A DNA stretch of 64,000 bases from Heracleum sosnowskyi (Eukaryota; Streptophyta; Magnoliopsida; Apiales; Apiaceae), in assembly GCA_030848705.1 (NCBI GenBank), contig JAUIZM010000018.1, positions 2,852,001-2,916,000 of the forward strand, written 5' to 3'. Position 1 is the first letter of the stretch, and every line of letters begins with the position of its first letter. Of the stretch, positions 51,016 to 63,903 are shown piece by piece. The translations under genes and the position numbers were made by a program. Under the pieces are notes generated by a model. That model searched no databases, was not told the DNA's origin, and was given only the letters and a program-made list of their open reading frames with translations.

Positions 51016-51552
51016 ATGAAGAAAAGTGGAGAAGGAAAAAACTTTATAGGTTCCACAAAATCCTGTGTGCTAGCCCCTTTGAGTTTTATCGAAAAACCGA
51101 GTTCCCGTAAAATCGGGTCATATCGGGTCCGGTTCGGTTCAGAACGGACCGAAATCGAATCTCATCAAATTCTAGAAACTCATAGGGACATGATATGAAG
51201 AAAAGTGGAGAAGGAAAAACCTTTCTAGGTTCCACAAAATCCTGTGTACTAGCCCCTATGAGTTTTATCGAAAAACCGAGTTCCCGTAAAATCGGGTCAT
51301 ATCGGGTCCGGTTCGGTTCAGAACGGACCGAAATCGAATCTCATCAAATTCTAGAAACTCATAGGGACATGATATGAAGAAAAGTGGAGGAGGAAAAAAC
51401 TTTCTAGGTTCCACAAAATCCTGTGTGCTAGCCCCTTTGAGTTTTATCGAAAAACCGAGTTCCCGTAAAATCGGGTCATATCGGGTCCGGTTCGGTTCAG
51501 AACGGACCGAAATCGAATCTCATCAAATTCTAGAAACTCATAGGGACATGAT
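51016..51552 (+). repeat. Three transitional monomers
   Basis: Monomers at 51016, 51195 and 51374. The last has GGAGGAGG for GGAGAAGG near its start, a change seen again only at 60145. They lie between the 21-monomer and 9-monomer domains. Confidence 0.7.
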
Positions 51553-54500
51553 ATGAAGAAATGTAGAGAAGGAAAAACCTTTCTAGGTTCCACAAAATCC
51601 TGTGTACTAGCCCCTATGAGTTTTATCGAAAAACCAAGTTCCCGTAAAATCGGGTCATATCGGGTCCGGTTCGGTTCAGAACGGACCGAAATCGAATCTC
51701 ATTAATTTCTAGAAACTCATAGGGACATGATATGAAGAAAAGTGGAGAAGGAAAAACCTTTCTAGGTTCCACAAAATCCTGTGTACTAGCCCCTATGAGT
51801 TTTATCGAAAAACCGAGTTCCCGTAAAATCGGGTCATATCGGGTCCGGTTCGATTCAGAACGGACCGAAATCGAATCTCATCAAATTCTAGAAACTCATA
51901 GGGACAAGATATGAAGAAAAGTGGAGAACGAAAAAACTTTATAGGTTCCACAAAATCCTGTGTGCTAGCCCCTTTGAGTTTTATCAAAAAACCGAGTTCC
52001 CGTAAAATCGGGTCATATCGGGTCCGGTTCGGTTCAGAACGGACCGAAATCGAATCTCATTAATTTCTAGAAACTCATAGGGACATGATATGAAGAAAAG
52101 TGGAGAAGGAAAAACCTTTATAGGTTCCACAAAATCCTGTGTACTAGCCCCTATGAGTTTTATCGAAAAACCAAGTTCCCGTAAAATCGGGTCATATCGG
52201 GTCCGGTTCGGTTCAGAACGGACCGAAATCGAATCTCATCAAATTCTAGAAACTCATAGGGACAAGATATGAAGAAAAGTGGAGAAGGAAAAAACTTTAT
52301 AGGTTCCACAAAATCCTGTGTGCTAGCCCCTTTGAGTTTTATCGAAAAACCGAGTTCCCGTAAAATCGGGTCATATCGGGTCCGGTTCGGTTCAGAACGG
52401 ACCGAAATCGAATCTCATCAAATTCTAGAAACTCATAGGGACAAGATATGAAGAAAAGTGGAGAAGGAAAAAACTTTATAGGTTCCACAAAATCCTGTGT
52501 GCTAGCCACTTTGAGTTTTATCGAAAAACCGAGTTCCCGTAAAATCGGGTCATATCGGGTCCGGTTCGGTTCAGAACGGACCGAAATCGAATCTCATCAA
52601 ATTCTAGAAACTCATAGGGACATGATATGAAGAAATGTAGAGAAGGAAAAACCTTTCTAGGTTCCACAAAATCCTGTGTACTAGCCCCTATGAGTTTTAT
52701 CGAAAAACCAAGTTCCCGTAAAATCGGGTCATATCGGGTCCGGTTCGGTTCAGAACGGACCGAAATCGAATCTCATCAAATTCTAGAAACTCATAGGGAC
52801 AAGATATGAAGAAAAGTGGAGAAGGAAAAAACTTTATAGGTTCCACAAAATCCTGTGTGCTAGCCCCTTTGAGTTTTATCGAAAAACCGAGTTCCCGTAA
52901 AATCGGGTCATATCGGGTCTGGTTCGGTTCAGAACGGACCGAAATCGAATCTCATCAAATTCTTGAAACTCATAGGGACATGATATGAAGAAAATTGGAG
53001 AAGGAAACAACTTTCTAGGTTCCACAAAATCCTGTGTGCTAGCCCCTTTGAGTTTTATCGAAAAACCGAGTTCCCGTAAAATCGGGTCATATCGGGTCCG
53101 GTTCGGTTCAGAACGGACCGAAATCGAATCTCATCAAATTCTAGAAACTCATAGGGACATGATATGAAGAAATGTAGAGAAGGAAAAACCTTTCTAGGTT
53201 CCACAAAATCCTGTGTACTAGCCCCTATGAGTTTTATCGAAAAACCAAGTTCCCGTAAAATCGGGTCATATCGGGTCCGGTTCGGTTCAGAACGGACCGA
53301 AATCGAATCTCATTAATTTCTAGAAACTCATAGGGACATGATATGAAGAAAAGTGGAGAAGGAAAAACCTTTCTAGGTTCCACAAAATCCTGTGTACTAG
53401 CCCCTATGAGTTTTATCGAAAAACCGAGTTCCCGTAAAATCGGGTCATATCGGGTCCGGTTCGATTCAGAACGGACCGAAATCGAATCTCATCAAATTCT
53501 AGAAACTCATAGGGACAAGATATGAAGAAAAGTGGAGAACGAAAAAACTTTATAGGTTCCACAAAATCCTGTGTGCTAGCCCCTTTGAGTTTTATCAAAA
53601 AACCGAGTTCCCGTAAAATCGGGTCATATCGGGTCCGGTTCGGTTCAGAACGGACGGAAATCGAATCTCATTAATTTCTAGAAACTCATAGGGACATGAT
53701 ATGAAGAAAAGTGGAGAAGGAAAAACCTTTATAGGTTCCACAAAATCCTGTGTACTAGCCCCTATGAGTTTTATCGAAAAACCAAGTTCCCGTAAAATCG
53801 GGTCATATCGGGTCCGGTTCGGTTCAGAACGGACCGAAATCGAATCTCATCAAATTCTAGAAACTCATAGGGACAAGATATGAAGAAAAGTGGAGAAGGA
53901 AAAAACTTTATAGGTTCCACAAAATCCTGTGTGCTAGCCCCTTTGAGTTTTATCGAAAAACCGAGTTCCCGTAAAATCGGGTCATATCGGGTCCGGTTCG
54001 GTTCAGAACGGACCGAAATCGAATCTCATCAAATTCTAGAAACTCATAGGGACAAGATATGAAGAAAAGTGGAGAAGGAAAAAACTTTATAGGTTCCACA
54101 AAATCCTGTGTGCTAGCCACTTTGAGTTTTATCGAAAAACCGAGTTCCCGTAAAATCGGGTCATATCGGGTCCGGTTCGGTTCAGAACGGACCGAAATCG
54201 AATCTCATCAAATTCTAGAAACTCATAGGGACATGATATGAAGAAATGTAGAGAAGGAAAAACCTTTCTAGGTTCCACAAAATCCTGTGTACTAGCCCCT
54301 ATGAGTTTTATCGAAAAACCAAGTTCCCGTAAAATCGGGTCATATCGGGTCCGGTTCGGTTCAGAACGGACCGAAATCGAATCTCATCAAATTCTAGAAA
54401 CTCATAGGGACAAGATATGAAGAAAAGTGGAGAAGGAAAAAACTTTATAGGTTCCACAAAATCCTGTGTGCTAGCCCCTTTGAGTTTTATCGAAAAACCG

Positions 54501-54774
54501 AGTTCCCGTAAAATCGGGTCATATCGGGTCCGGTTCGGTTCAGAACGGACCGAAATCGAATCTCATCAAATTCTAGAAACTCATAGGGACATGATATGAA
54601 GAAAAGTGGAGAAGGAAAAACCTTTCTAGGTTCCACAAAATCCTGTGTACTAGCCCCTATGAGTTTTTTCGAAAAACCGAGTTCCCGTAAAATCGGGTCA
54701 TATCGGGTCCGGTTCGGTTCAGAACGGACCGAAATCGAATCTCATCAAATTCTAGAAACTCATAGGGACATGAT
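51553..54774 (+). repeat. 9-monomer period (1611 bp), two copies
   Basis: Monomers 51553-52984 match 53164-54595 in order. Both open with a chimeric AAATGTAGAG/G84A/ATTAATT monomer. Then come the GATTC/ATTAATT dimer, the AACCTTTATAGG monomer, a plain one, GCCACTTT, AAATGTAGAG (52627/54238) and another plain one. The ninth monomers (52985 and 54596) differ. Private changes include CGGACGGAA in the monomer at 53522, and C115T plus TCTTGAA in the monomer at 52806. Confidence 0.82.
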
Positions 54775-57280
54775 ATGAAGAAAAGTGGAGAAGGAAAAAA
54801 CTTTCTAGGTTCCACAAAATCCTGTGTGCTAGCCCCTTTGAGTTTTATCGAAAAACCGAGTTCCCGTAAAATCGGGTCATATCGGGTCCGGTTCGGTTCA
54901 GAACGGACCGAAATCGAATCTCATCAAATTCTAGAAACTCATAGGGACATGATATGAAGAAAAGTGGAGAAGGAAAAAACTTTCTAGGTTCCACAAAATC
55001 CTGTGTGCTAGCCCCTTTGAGTTTTATCGAAAAACCGAGTTCCCGTAAAATCGGGTCATATCGGGTCCGGTTCGGTTCAGAACGGACCGAAATCGAATCT
55101 CATCAAATTCTAGAAACTCATAGGGACAAGATATGAAGAAAAGTGGAGAAGGAAAAAACTTTCTAGGTTCCACAAAATCCTGTGTGCTAGCCCCTTTGAG
55201 TTTTATCGAAAAACCGAGTTCCCGTAAAATCGGGTCATATCGGGTCCGGTTCGGTTCAGAACGGACCGAAATCGAATCTCATCAAATTCTAGAAACTCAT
55301 AGGGACATGATATGAAGAAAAGTGGAGAAGGAAAAACCTTTCTAGGTTCCACAAAATCCTGTGTACTAGCCCCTATGAGTTTTATCGAAAAACCGAGTTC
55401 CCGTAAAATCGGGTCATATCGGGTCCGGTTCGATTCAGAACGGACCGAAATCGAATCTCATCAAATTCTAGAAACTCATAGGGACAAGATATGAAGAAAA
55501 GTGGAGAACGAAAAAACTTTATAGGTTCCACAAAATCCTGTGTGCTAGCCCCTTTGAGTTTTATCAAAAAACCGAGTTCCCGTAAAATCGGGTCATATCG
55601 GGTCCGGTTCGGTTCAGAACGGACCGAAATCGAATCTCATTAATTTCTAGAAACTCATAGGGACATGATATGAAGAAAAGTGGAGAAGGAAAAACCTTTC
55701 TAGGTTCCACAAAATCCTGTGTACTAGCCCCTATGAGTTTTATCGAAAAACCGAGTTCCCGTAAAATCGGGTCATATCGGGTCCGGTTCGATTCAGAACG
55801 GACCGAAATCGAATCTCATCAAATTCTAGAAACTCATAGGGACAAGATATGAAGAAAAGTGGAGAACGAAAAAACTTTATAGGTTCCACAAAATCCTGTG
55901 TGCTAGCCCCTTTGAGTTTTATCAAAAAACCGAGTTCCCGTAAAATCGGGTCATATCGGGTCCGGTTCGGTTCAGAACGGACCGAAATCGAATCTCATTA
56001 ATTTCTAGAAACTCATAGGGACATGATATGAAGAAAAGTGGAGAAGGAAAAACCTTTATAGGTTCCACAAAATCCTGTGTACTAGCCCCTATGAGTTTTA
56101 TCGAAAAACCAAGTTCCCGTAAAATCGGGTCATATCGGGTCCGGTTCGGTTCAGAACGGACCGAAATCGAATCTCATCAAATTCTAGAAACTCATAGGGA
56201 CAAGATATGAAGAAAAGTGGAGAAGGAAAAAACTTTATAGGTTCCACAAAATCCTGTGTGCTAGCCCCTTTGAGTTTTATCGAAAAACCGAGTTCCCGTA
56301 AAATCGGGTCATATCGGGTCCGGTTCGGTTCAGAACGGACCGAAATCGAATCTCATCAAATTCTAGAAACTCATAGGGACAAGATATGAAGAAAAGTGGA
56401 GAAGGAAAAAACTTTATAGGTTCCACAAAATCCTGTGTGCTAGCCACTTTGAGTTTTATCGAAAAACCGAGTTCCCGTAAAATCGGGTCATATCGGGTCC
56501 GGTTCGGTTCAGAACGGACCGAAATCGAATCTCATCAAATTCTAGAAACTCATAGGGACATGATATGAAGAAATGTAGAGAAGGAAAAACCTTTCTAGGT
56601 TCCACAAAATCCTGTGTACTAGCCCCTATGAGTTTTATCGAAAAACCAAGTTCCCGTAAAATCGGGTCATATCGGGTCCGGTTCGGTTCAGAACGGACCG
56701 AAATCGAATCTCATCAAATTCTAGAAACTCATAGGGACAAGATATGAAGAAAAGTGGAGAAGGAAAAAACTTTATAGGTTCCACAAAATCCTGTGTGCTA
56801 GCCCCTTTGAGTTTTATCGAAAAACCGAGTTCCCGTAAAATCGGGTCATATCGGGTCCGGTTCGGTTCAGAACGGACCGAAATCGAATCTCATCAAATTC
56901 TAGAAACTCATAGGGACATGATATGAAGAAAAGTGGAGAAGGAAAAACCTTTCTAGGTTCCACAAAATCCTGTGTACTAGCCCCTATGAGTTTTTTCGAA
57001 AAACCGAGTTCCCGTAAAATCGGGTCATATCGGGTCCGGTTCGGTTCAGAACGGACCGAAATCGAATCTCATCAAATTCTAGAAACTCATAGGGACATGA
57101 TATGAAGAAAAGTGGAGAAGGAAAAAACTTTCTAGGTTCCACAAAATCTTGTGTGCTAGCCCCTTTGAGTTTTATCGAAAAACCGAGTTCCCGTAAAATC
57201 GGGTCATATCGGGTCCGGTTCGGTTCAGAACGGACCGAAATCGAATCTCATCAAATTCTAGAAACTCATAGGGACATGAT
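53701..57280 (+). repeat. 13-monomer period (2327 bp), partial second copy
   Basis: Monomers 53701-54953 match 56028-57280 in order (AACCTTTATAGG, plain, GCCACTTT, AAATGTAGAG, plain, GTTTTTTC, AACTTTCTAGG). The last pair differs by TCTTGTG at 57102. Within it, the GATTC/ATTAATT dimer at 55312-55669 is duplicated directly as 55670-56027, a 358-bp duplication. Confidence 0.82.
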
Positions 57281-60200
57281 ATGAAGAAAAGTGGAGAAGG
57301 AAAAAACTTTCTAGGTTCCACAAAATCCTGTGTGCTAGCCCCTTTGAGTTTTATCGAAAAACCGAGTTCCCGTAAAATCGGGTCATATCGGGTCCGGTTC
57401 GGTTCAGAACGGACCGAAATCGAATCTCATCAAATTCTAGAAACTCATAGGGACATGATATGAAGAAAAGTGGAGAAGGAAAAACCTTTCTAGGTTCCAC
57501 AAAATCCTGTGTACTAGCCCCTATGAGTTTTATCGAAAAACCGAGTTCCCGTAAAATCGGGTCATATCGGGTCCGGTTCGATTCAGAACGGACCGAAATC
57601 GAATCTCATCAAATTCTAGAAACTCATAGGGACAAGATATGAAGAAAAGTGGAGAAGGAAAAAACTTTATAGGTTCCACAAAATCCTGTGTGCTAGCCCC
57701 TTTGAGTTTTATCAAAAAACCGAGTTCCCGTAAAATCGGGTCATATCGGGTCCGGTTCGGTTCAGAACGGACCGAAATCGAATCTCATCAAATTCTAGAA
57801 ACTCATAGGGACATGCTATGAAGAAAAGTGGAGAAGGAAAAACCTTTCTAGGTTCCACAAAATCCTGTGTACTAGCCCCTATGAGTTTTATCGAAAAACC
57901 AAGTTCCCGTAAAATCGGGTCATATCGGGTCCGGTTCGGTTCAGAACGGACCGAAATCGAATCTCATCAAATTCTAGAAACTCATAGGGACAAGATATGA
58001 AGAAAAGTGGAGAAGGAAAAAACTTTATAGGTTCCACAAAATCCTGTGTGCTAGCCCCTTTGAGTTTTATCGAAAAACCGAGTTCCCGTAAAATCGGGTC
58101 ATATCGGGTCCGGTTCGGTTCAGAACGGACCGAAATCGAATCTCATCAAATTCTAGAAACTCATAGGGACATGATATGAAGAAAAGTGGAGAAGGAAAAA
58201 CCTTTCTAGGTTCCACAAAATCCTGTGTGCTAGCCACTTTGAGTTTTATCGAAAAACCGAGTTCCCGTAAAATCGGGTCATATCGGGTCCGGTTCGGTTC
58301 AGAACGGACCGAAATCGAATCTCATCAAATTCTAGAAACTCATAGGGACATGATATGAAGAAATGTAGAGAAGGAAAAACCTTTCTAGGTTCCACAAAAT
58401 CCTGTGTACTAGCCCCTATGAGTTTTATCGAAAAACCAAGTTCCCGTAAAATCGGGTCATATCGGGTCCGGTTCGGTTCAGAACGGACCGAAATCGAATC
58501 TCATCAAATTCTAGAAACTCATAGGGACAAGATATGAAGAAAAGTGGAGAAGGAAAAAACTTTATAGGTTCCACAAAATCCTGTGTGCTAGCCCCTTTGA
58601 GTTTTATCGAAAAACCGAGTTCCCGTAAAATCGGGTCATATCGGGTCCGGTTCGGTTCAGAACGGACCGAAATCGAATCTCATCAAATTCTAGAAACTCA
58701 TAGGGACAAGATATGAAGAAAAGTGGAGAAGGAAAAAACTTTATAGGTTCCACAAAATCCTGTGTGCTAGCCCCTTTGAGTTTTATCGAAAAACCGAGTT
58801 CCCGTAAAATCGGGTCATATCGGGTCCGGTTCGGTTCAGAACGGACCGAAATCGAATCTCATCAAATTCTAGAAACTCATAGGGACATGATATGAAGAAA
58901 AGTGGAGAAGGAAAAACCTTTCTAGGTTCCACAAAATCCTGTGTACTAGCCCCTATGAGTTTTTTCGAAAAACCGAGTTCCCGTAAAATCGGGTCATATC
59001 GGGTCCGGTTCGGTTAAGAACGGACCGAAATCGAATCTCATCAAATTCTAGAAACTCATAGGGACATGATATGAAGAAAAGTGGAGAAGGAAAAAACTTT
59101 CTAGGTTCCACAAAATCCTGTGTGCTAGCCCCTTTGAGTTTTATCGAAAAACCGAGTTCCCGTAAAACCGGGTCATATCGGGTCCGGTTCGGTTCAGAAC
59201 GGACCGAAATCGAATCTCATCAAATTCTAGAAACTCATAGGGACATGATATGAAGAAAAGTGGAGAAGGAAAAAACTTTCTAGGTTCCACAAAATCCTGT
59301 GTGCTAGCCCCTTTGAGTTTTATCGAAAAACCGAGTTCCCGTAAAATCGGGTCATATCGGGTCCGGTTCGGTTCAGAACGGACCGAAATCGAATCTCATC
59401 AAATTCTAGAAACTCATAGGGACAAGATATGAAGAAAAGTGGAGAAGGAAAAAACTTTATAGGTTCCACAAAATCCTGTGTGCTAGCCCCTTTGAGTTTT
59501 ATCGAAAAACCGAGTTCCCGTAAAATCGGGTCATATCGGGTCCGGTTCGGTTCAGAACGGACCGAAATCGAATCTCATCAAATTCTAGAAACTCATAGGG
59601 ACATGATATGATGAAAAGTGGAGAAGGAAAAACCTTTCTAGGTTCCACAAAATCCTGTGTACTAGCCCCTATGAGTTTTATCGAAAAACCGAGTTCCCGT
59701 AAAATCGGGTCATATCGGGTCCGGTTCGATTCAGAACGGACCGAAATCGAATCTCATCAAATTCTAGAAACTCATAGGGACAAGATATGAAGAAAAGTGG
59801 AGAACGAAAAAACTTTATAGGTTCCACAAAATCCTGTGTGCTAGCCCCTTTGAGTTTTATCAAAAAACCGAGTTCCCGTAAAATCGGGTCATATCGGGTC
59901 CGGTTCGGTTCAGAACGGACCGAAATCGAATCTCATTAATTTCTAGAAACTCATAGGGACATGATATGAAGAAAAGTGGAGAAGGAAAAACCTTTATAGG
60001 TTCCACAAAATCCTGTGTACTAGCCCCTATGAGTTTTATCGAAAAACCGAGTTCCCGTAAAATCGGGTCATATCGGGTCCGGTTCGGTTCAGAACGGACC
60101 GAAATCGAATCTCATCAAATTCTAGAAACTCATAGGGACATGATATGAAGAAAAGTGGAGGAGGAAAAAACTTTATAGGTTCCACAAAATCCTGTGTGCT

Positions 60201-63200
60201 AGCCCCTTTGAGTTTTATCGAAAAACCGAGTTCCCGTAAAATCGGGTCATATCGGGTCCGGTTCGGTTCAGAACGGACCGAAATCGAATCTCATCAAATT
60301 CTAGAAACTCATAGGGACAAGATATGAAGAAAAGTGGAGAAGGAAAAAACTTTCTAGGTTCCACAAAATCCTGTGTGCTAGCCCCTTTGAGTTTTATCGA
60401 AAAACCGAGTTCCCGTAAAATCGGGTCATATCGGGTCCGGTTCGGTTCAGAACGGACCGAAATCGAATCTCATCAAATTCTAGAAACTCATAGGGACAAG
60501 ATATGAAGAAAAGTGGAGAAGGAAAAACCTTTCTAGGTTCCACAAAATCCTGTGTGCTAGCCCCTATGAGTTTTATCGAAAAACCGAGTTCCCGTAAAAT
60601 CGGGTCATATCGGGTCCGGTTCGGTTCAGAACGGACCGAAATCGAATCTCATCAAATTCTAGAAACTCATAGGGACATGATATGAAGAAAAGTGGAGAAG
60701 GAAAAAACTTTCTAGGTTCCACAAAATCCTGTGTGCTAGCCCCTTTGAGTTTTATCGAAAAACCGAGTTCCCGTAAAATCGGGTCATATCGGGTCCGGTT
60801 CGGTTCAGAACGGACCGAAATCGAATCTCATCAAATTCTAGAAACTCATAGGGACAAGATATGAAGAAAAGTGGAGAAGGAAAAAACTTTCTAGGTTCCA
60901 CAAAATCCTGTGTGCTAGCCCCTTTGAGTTTTATCGAAAAACCGAGTTCCCGTAAAATCGGGTCATATCGGGTCCGGTTCGGTTCAGAACGGACCGAAAT
61001 CGAATCTCATCAAATTCTAGAAACTCATAGGGACATGATATGAAGAAAAGTGGAGAAGGAAAAACCTTTCTAGGTTCCACAAAATCCTGTGTACTAGCCC
61101 CTATGAGTTTTATCGAAAAACCGAGTTCCCGTAAAATCGGGTCATATCGGGTCCGGTTCGATTCAGAACGGACCGAAATCGAATCTCATCAAATTCTAGA
61201 AACTCATAGGGACAAGATATGAAGAAAAGTGGAGAACGAAAAAACTTTATAGGTTCCACAAAATCCTGTGTGCTAGCCCCTTTGAGTTTTATCAAAAAAC
61301 CGAGTTCCCGTAAAATCGGGTCATATCGGGTCCGGTTCGGTTCAGAACGGACCGAAATCGAATCTCATCAAATTCTAGAAACTCATAGGGACATGATATG
61401 AAGAAAAGTGGAGAAGGAAAAACCTTTATAGGTTCCACAAAATCCTGTGTACTAGCCCCTATGAGTTTTATCGAAAAACCAAGTTCCCGTAAAATCGGGT
61501 CATATCGGGTCCGGTTCGGTTCAGAACGGACCGAAATCGAATCTCATCAAATTCTAGAAACTCATAGGGACAAGATATGAAGAAAAGTGGAGAAGGAAAA
61601 AACTTTATAGGTTCCACAAAATCCTGTGTGCTAGCCCCTTTGAGTTTTATCGAAAAACCGAGTTCCCGTAAAATCGGGTCATATCGGGTCCGGTTCGGTT
61701 CAGAACGGACCGAAATCGAATCTCATCAAATTCTAGAAACTCATAGGGACAAGATATGAAGAAAAGTGGAGAAGGAAAAAACTTTCTAGGTTCCACAAAA
61801 TCCTGTGTGCTAGCCCCTTTGAGTTTTATCGAAAAACCGAGTTCCCGTAAAATCGGGTCATATCGGGTCCGGTTCGGTTCAGAACGGACCGAAATCGAAT
61901 CTCATCAAATTCTAAAAACTCATAGGGACATGATATGAAGAAAAGTGGAGAAGGAAAAACCTTTCTAGGTTCCACAAAATCCTGTGTACTAGCCCCTATG
62001 AGTTTTATCGAAAAACCGAGTTCCCGTAAAATCGGGTCATATCGGGTCCGGTTCGGTTCAGAACGGACCGAAATCGAATCTCATCAAATTCTAGAAACTC
62101 ATAGGGACATGATATGAAGAAAAGTGGAGAAGGAAAAACCTTTCTAGGTTCCACAAAATCTTGTGTGCTAGCCCCTTTGAGTTTTATCGAAAAACCGAGT
62201 TCCCGTAAAATCGGGTCATATCGGGTCCGGTTCGGTTCAGAACGGACCGAAATCGAATCTCATCAAATTCTAGAAACTCATAGGGACAAGATATGAAGAA
62301 AAGTGGAGAAGGAAAAAACTTTCTAGGTTCCACAAAATCCTGTGTGCTAGCCCCTTTGAGTTTTATCGAAAAACCGAGTTCCCGTAAAATCGGGTCATAT
62401 CGGGTCCGGTTCGGTTCAGAACGGACCGAAATCGAATCTCATCAAATTCTAGAAACTCATAGGGACATGATATGAAGAAAAGTGGAGAAGGAAAAAACTT
62501 TCTAGGTTCCACAAAATCCTGTGTGCTAGCCCCTTTGAGTTTTATCGAAAAACCGAGTTCCCGTAAAATCGGGTCATATCGGGTCCGGTTCGGTTCAGAA
62601 CGGACCGAAATCGAATCTCATCAAATTCTAGAAACTCATAGGGACATGATATGAAGAAAAGTGGAGAAGGAAAAAACATTCTAGGTTCCACAAAATCCTG
62701 TGTGCTAGCCCCTATGAGTTTTATCGAAAAACTGAGTTCCCGTAAAATCGGGTTATATCGGGTCCGGTTCGGTTCAGAACGGACCGAAATCGAATCTCAT
62801 CAAATTCTAGAAACTCATAGGGACAAGATATGAAGAAAAGTGGAGAAGGAAAAAACTTTATAGGTTCCACAAAATCCTGTGTGCTAGCCCCTTTGAGTTT
62901 TATCGAAAAACCGAGTTCCCGTAAAATCGGGTCATATCGGGTCCAGTTCGGTTCAGAACGGACCGAAATCGAATCTCATCAAATTCTAGAAACTCATAGG
63001 GACATGATATGAAGAAAAGTGGAGAAGGAAAAAACTTTCTAGGTTCCACAAAATCCTGTGTGCTAGCCCCTTTGAGTTTTATCGAAAAACCGAGTTCCCG
63101 TAAAATCGGGTCATATCGGGTCCGGTTCGGTTCAGAACGGACCGAAATCGAATCTCATCAAATTCTAGAAACTCATAGGGACATGATATGAAGAAAAGTG

Positions 63201-63903
63201 GAGAAGGAAAAACCTTTCTAGGTTCCACAAAATCCTGTGTACTAGCCCCTATGAGTTTTATCGAAAAACCGAGTTCCCGTAAAATCGGGTCATATCGGGT
63301 CCGGTTCGATTCAGAACGGACCGAAATCGAATCTCATCAAATTCTAGAAACTCATAGGGACAAGATATGAAGAAAAGTGGAGAAGGAAAAAACTTTCTAG
63401 GTTCCACAAAATCCTGTGTGCTAGCCCCTTTGAGTTTTATCGAAAAACCGAGTTCCCGTAAAATCGGGTCATATCGGGTCCGGTTCGGTTCAGAACGGAC
63501 CGAAATCGAATCTCATCAAATTCTAGAAACTCATAGGGACATGATATGAAGAAAAGTGGAGAAGGAAAAAACTTTCTAGGTTCCACAAAATCCTGTGTGC
63601 TAGCCCCTTTGAGTTTTATCGAAAAACCGAGTTCCCGTAAAATCGGGTCATATCGGGTCCGGTTCGGTTCAGAACGGACCGAAATCGAATCTCATCAAAT
63701 TCTAGAAACTCATAGGGACATGATATGAAGAAAAGTGGAGAAGGAAAAAACTTTCTAGGTTCCACAAAATCCTGTGTGCTAGCCCCTTTGAGTTTTATCG
63801 AAAAACCGAGTTCCCGTAAAATCGGGTCATATCGGGTCCGGTTCGGTTCAGAACGGACCGAAATCGAATCTCATCAAATTCTAGAAACTCATAGGGACAT
63901 GAT
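57281..63903 (+). repeat. 37 mixed monomers without a clear HOR
   Basis: Monomer classes from the whole right half occur here, including the GACATGCTATG type (57639), GCCACTTT (58176), AAATGTAGAG (58355), GATTC/ATTAATT dimer (59608/59787), AACCTTTATAGG (59966, 61398) and many AACTTTCTAGG. I could not find a block of five or more repeated in order. Private changes include T98C at 59071, GGTTAAGAA at 58892, ATGATGAAA at 59608 and AACATTCTAGG at 62651. The last three full monomers (63367, 63546, 63725) look identical. Confidence 0.75.
58176..58354 (+). repeat. Chimeric monomer
   Basis: The left part has the AACCTTTCTAGG form, normally joined to G54A and CCCCTATGAG. The right part carries unchanged G54 and GCCACTTT, which elsewhere always follows AACTTTATAGG. 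This combination appears once and is best explained by exchange or gene conversion inside the monomer, between about positions 34 and 54. Confidence 0.7.

Noticed and set aside
608..61295. Minus-strand frames of 60-83 codons
   Set aside because: They are antisense shadows of the same monomer. They appear or vanish with single substitutions such as G76A, which creates the antisense ATG in many cases.
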